In this document: one piece after another, positions 62,055-64,000 of the stretch
How positions within the stretch are numbered: position 1 is the first letter of the stretch
Layout of the letters: each line of letters opens with the position of its first letter
Assembly: GCF_030489605.1 (NCBI RefSeq)
Contig: NZ_JAUKFY010000006.1
Location: forward strand, 62,001-126,000
Direction of reading: 5' to 3'
DNA from: Brevibacillus laterosporus
GTDB lineage: Bacteria; Bacillota; Bacilli; Brevibacillales; Brevibacillaceae
Length of the DNA: 64,000 nt
Notes under the pieces: model-generated
What the model saw: the letters and a program-made list of their open reading frames with translations, nothing else
Database searches by the model: none
What the model was told of the DNA's origin: nothing
Translations under genes and position numbers: made by a program

Positions 62055-62513
62055 TCATTCAAGCTCCTGCCAATTTGCTGGATACGTAACATATAAAAAC
62101 TTTGCATAGGCTGGTACGGAGAACTGAATGCTCGTATTTTTGGGAATGAGAATAATATCGCCTGCATGTCCGATGATGCGACGACCATTAATTACAATTT
62201 CTAGTGTTCCTTCTATGATATAATCAATTTCATCATATTTTAAAGTCCAGTCAAATGTCGTTTCTTTCATTTCCATCAATCCACAGCCAAGCCGAGGACT
62301 CTCCTGTAAATCTAATGCATCTTTTAAATATACTCGATCGCCTGCTTTTCCCGTATCAAAAGGGTCCAATTTCAAGGAGTTCAATTTAACAGACATTACA
62401 CCGCTTGGATCAATATTCTTATCTATCTTATCGGGTGATTGATTCATCTGTGCAAGCTTTTCCAAAACAATTTTACGAACTAACGCTTCAAGAGATGCTG
62501 TATCATGTTGCAT
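62055..62513 (-). CDS. eutQ: Ethanolamine utilisation cupin protein EutQ-like
   Basis: A 152-residue protein. The N-terminal part (VRKIVLEKLAQM) looks like a microcompartment-targeting helix, then comes the EutQ cupin: GLMEMKETTFDWTLKYDEID YIIEGTLEIVINGRR and GHAGDIILIPKNTSIQFSVP. EutQ belongs to the ethanolamine microcompartment and is linked to acetate kinase-like activity. It starts one base after the eutH stop region, so translation is coupled. Confidence 0.9.
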   Translation of the reverse strand: MQHDTASLEALVRKIVLEKLAQMNQSPDKIDKNIDPSGVMSVKLNSLKLDPFDTGKAGDRVYLKDALDLQESPRLGCGLMEMKETTFDWTLKYDEIDYIIEGTLEIVINGRRIIGHAGDIILIPKNTSIQFSVPAYAKFLYVTYPANWQELE

Positions 62514-63614
62514 TTATTTTTCCTCACTTTTCGCTGCTAGCTTTGATTTGGAAGCAATCAGAATAGCTACTAGCACTGCGGTGATTCCCCCCGCTAATTT
62601 CCCTACGATCATTGGGAAAATAAGATCTTTTTCTATACCAGCCGTAAATCCTAAATGATCTCCAAAGGTAAAAGAAGCACTGACTGCAAAGGCGATATTT
62701 ATGATCTTTCCCCTTGTATCCATTTCTTTTAGCATGCCAAACATCGGTATGTTGTTGGCTAGAGAGGCTACTAACCCTGCGGCCGCTTTATCATTCATGC
62801 CAAGCAATGAGCCTAGCTTAAGTAACGGCTTTTGGAAAACTTTAGTAATGACATATACCATTGGAAATGCACCCGCAAGTACGATAGCAATAGAACCTAC
62901 GATTTCAATGCCATCCCAAATACGAGTCATCCCAGGAATAATGACCACTCCTGTTAAGGTCTCAATAATGATAGCCGCTAATGCCAGCGTAATAATAATA
63001 ACGACTGCTTTGCCAAAAACACTAAAGCCCTTGATCATCCCATTCGGGACTAGCCATAGCCCAACTCCAATAATTAAAGCTACGAGAATGATAGGAACTA
63101 AATTTCGCAAAATCATTCCAAGATCATAGCCAGCAACCAATCCACCTACTAAGCAACCAATCGGAATTGTCATGATTCCAGCTAGCACCCCGGTAGCAAG
63201 ATATTTACGATCCTCTCTTTCAATAATGCCTAGTGCGACAGGAATGGTAAATACAATAGTAGGGCCAAGCATGGAGCCAAGAATAATACCGGCAAAGCGT
63301 CCTGCTTCCGGATTGCTTGCCATCTGCATTGCTAGCGGATATCCTCCCATGTCATTAGCTAGCAAGGTGGTGGCAAACATGGCTGGATCTGCACCTAATG
63401 CTGTATAGATAGGCACAACGATCGGCTTTAACAACGTCGCTAACACAGGTGCCAGCGAAATAACTCCCACCATGGCAAGTGTGAGCGATCCCATCGCCAT
63501 AATTCCTTCCTCGAACTTATCCCCTAAATTAAATTTATTATCCAAGCATTTATCAATTGCCCCTAAGACCATGAAGATTACCATTATGTAAATGATAATT
63601 TCATTAATACTCAT
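62514..63614 (-). CDS. eutH: Ethanolamine transporter EutH
   Basis: A 366-residue membrane protein with about ten or eleven hydrophobic segments. It shows the EutH core (MVFLGAIDKCLDNKF-like start, GDKFEEGIMAMGSLTLAMVG, TTLLANDMGGYPLAMQMASN, GIILGSMLGPTIVFTIPVAL and AFAVSASFTFGDHLGFTAGI). It brings ethanolamine into the cell, which matters most when little of it diffuses in. Its start touches the eutN stop. Confidence 0.94.
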   Translation of the reverse strand: MSINEIIIYIMVIFMVLGAIDKCLDNKFNLGDKFEEGIMAMGSLTLAMVGVISLAPVLATLLKPIVVPIYTALGADPAMFATTLLANDMGGYPLAMQMASNPEAGRFAGIILGSMLGPTIVFTIPVALGIIEREDRKYLATGVLAGIMTIPIGCLVGGLVAGYDLGMILRNLVPIILVALIIGVGLWLVPNGMIKGFSVFGKAVVIIITLALAAIIIETLTGVVIIPGMTRIWDGIEIVGSIAIVLAGAFPMVYVITKVFQKPLLKLGSLLGMNDKAAAGLVASLANNIPMFGMLKEMDTRGKIINIAFAVSASFTFGDHLGFTAGIEKDLIFPMIVGKLAGGITAVLVAILIASKSKLAAKSEEK

Positions 63615-63901
63615 ACACTGTCCTCCTTACACGAGTCTCTTAGCTCATAGCTGTCAATAATACCAACGATCGTTGCATCAATGGGTGCTTTTACTTGATC
63701 AAAGGCCGCTCTTGCCGAACCGCCCTTTGTTACCAATACCAAATCACCAATACCAGAGCCTGCACCATCCGCAGCTACAAAGGTCTTAGCTGGTTCACCG
63801 CCAAAAATTTCGGAGGGAGAGACAATCATAAGTTTCAGACTATCCAATTTTGCATCTTTTCTTGTGGCCCAAACGTTACCAATGACTTTTCCGATAATCA
63901 T
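63611..63901 (-). CDS. eutN: Microcompartment vertex protein EutN/CcmL
   Basis: A 96-residue EutN/CcmL/BMC-V protein: IIGKVIGNVWATRKDAKLDS then LKLMIVSPSE, AADGAGSGIGDLVLVTKGGS and PIDATIVGIIDS. Five copies form each pentamer that caps the corners of the protein shell around the ethanolamine pathway. AGGAGGG precedes the ATG, which overlaps the stop of the upstream gene. Confidence 0.94.
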   Translation of the reverse strand: MIIGKVIGNVWATRKDAKLDSLKLMIVSPSEIFGGEPAKTFVAADGAGSGIGDLVLVTKGGSARAAFDQVKAPIDATIVGIIDSYELRDSCKEDSV

Positions 63902-64000
63902 ACAGGTTTGCCCTCCTGCTTTGTTTTCTTGACAGTAAGCTGATTCATACGTACAAAATCTTTAGCCAATGGAGTTAAGATGGCATTTGGTAAAATGGTA
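63898..64000 (-). CDS. 3' end of an eut-operon gene (cut by window edge)
   Basis: Only the last 33 codons are visible: ILPNAILTPLAKDFVRMNQL then TVKKTKQEGKPV and stop. The LPN..LTP.AKD.....L pattern recurs in eut microcompartment proteins such as the EutT-related cobalamin adenosyltransferase N-terminus and a Firmicute-specific eut protein of about 200 residues. The stop overlaps the eutN start (ATGA). Identity cannot be settled from this fragment. Confidence 0.6.
   Translation of the reverse strand, partial: TILPNAILTPLAKDFVRMNQLTVKKTKQEGKPV

Overview
The window reads as a low-GC, spore-forming Firmicute and most resembles Brevibacillus (probably close to B. laterosporus). The reasons are spore-coat (cotJABC) and germination (gerA-type) operons, Bacillus-style ribosome-binding sites with frequent TTG/GTG starts, a YcnK-type copper regulator, and cysteine-rich peptides resembling laterosporulin. 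The species assignment is inference. No rRNA, tRNA, CRISPR array or intact insertion sequence was seen.

Layout. 1-2154: metE (cut by the left edge) behind a cobalamin riboswitch and terminator. 2463-3640: cotJABC and its terminator. 3721-9615: a five-gene peptide ABC importer. 9.6-19.1 kb: a gene-poor, decaying stretch with a polyketide-synthase KS remnant, a frameshifted serine hydrolase, a cell-wall amidase, a lipoprotein, a thioredoxin, a methyltransferase, an Rrf2 regulator and an MBL hydrolase; three related 24-bp dyads are probable Rrf2 operators. 19.5-23.3 kb: gerA-type operon. 23.4-25.5 kb: a SigJ-like remnant, a BASS-family transporter and a GntR/FCD regulator. 25.6-29.6 kb: nrdIEF behind a second cobalamin riboswitch. 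29.9-36.7 kb: a XerS-like recombinase with a LexA-type box inside its promoter, an ABC-F gene behind a leader peptide and attenuator, EcsC, a carbamoylase-type hydrolase and a damaged lipoprotein gene. 36.9-42 kb: DUF523/DUF1722, YxeA, an MFS transporter, fni and small conserved proteins. 42.2-44.8 kb: a ycnK-PepSY-FixH-like copper operon. 45.5-54.9 kb: an amino-acid permease, a broken GNAT gene, a secreted protein, a cluster of poorly known proteins including NADAR and DUF4272, YwiC-like and an MFS transporter. 55.3-60.4 kb: a nine-gene operon for three 8-cysteine laterosporulin-like peptides. 60.6-64 kb: an M20 amidohydrolase and the end of an ethanolamine (eut) microcompartment operon.

How the parts work together. 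Vitamin B12 is a recurring theme. Both riboswitches sit before B12-independent enzymes (MetE, class Ib ribonucleotide reductase), which should be shut off when B12 is plentiful, while the eut pathway at the right edge normally depends on B12.

The most notable system is the minus-strand operon 60326-55336. It encodes two CxxC redoxin-like proteins, a MauE-like membrane protein, a membrane-anchored unknown, a DUF6941-like protein, three leaderless 8-Cys peptides and an ABC exporter lacking a peptidase domain. It looks like a self-contained cassette to make, oxidise and export disulfide-rich antimicrobial peptides.
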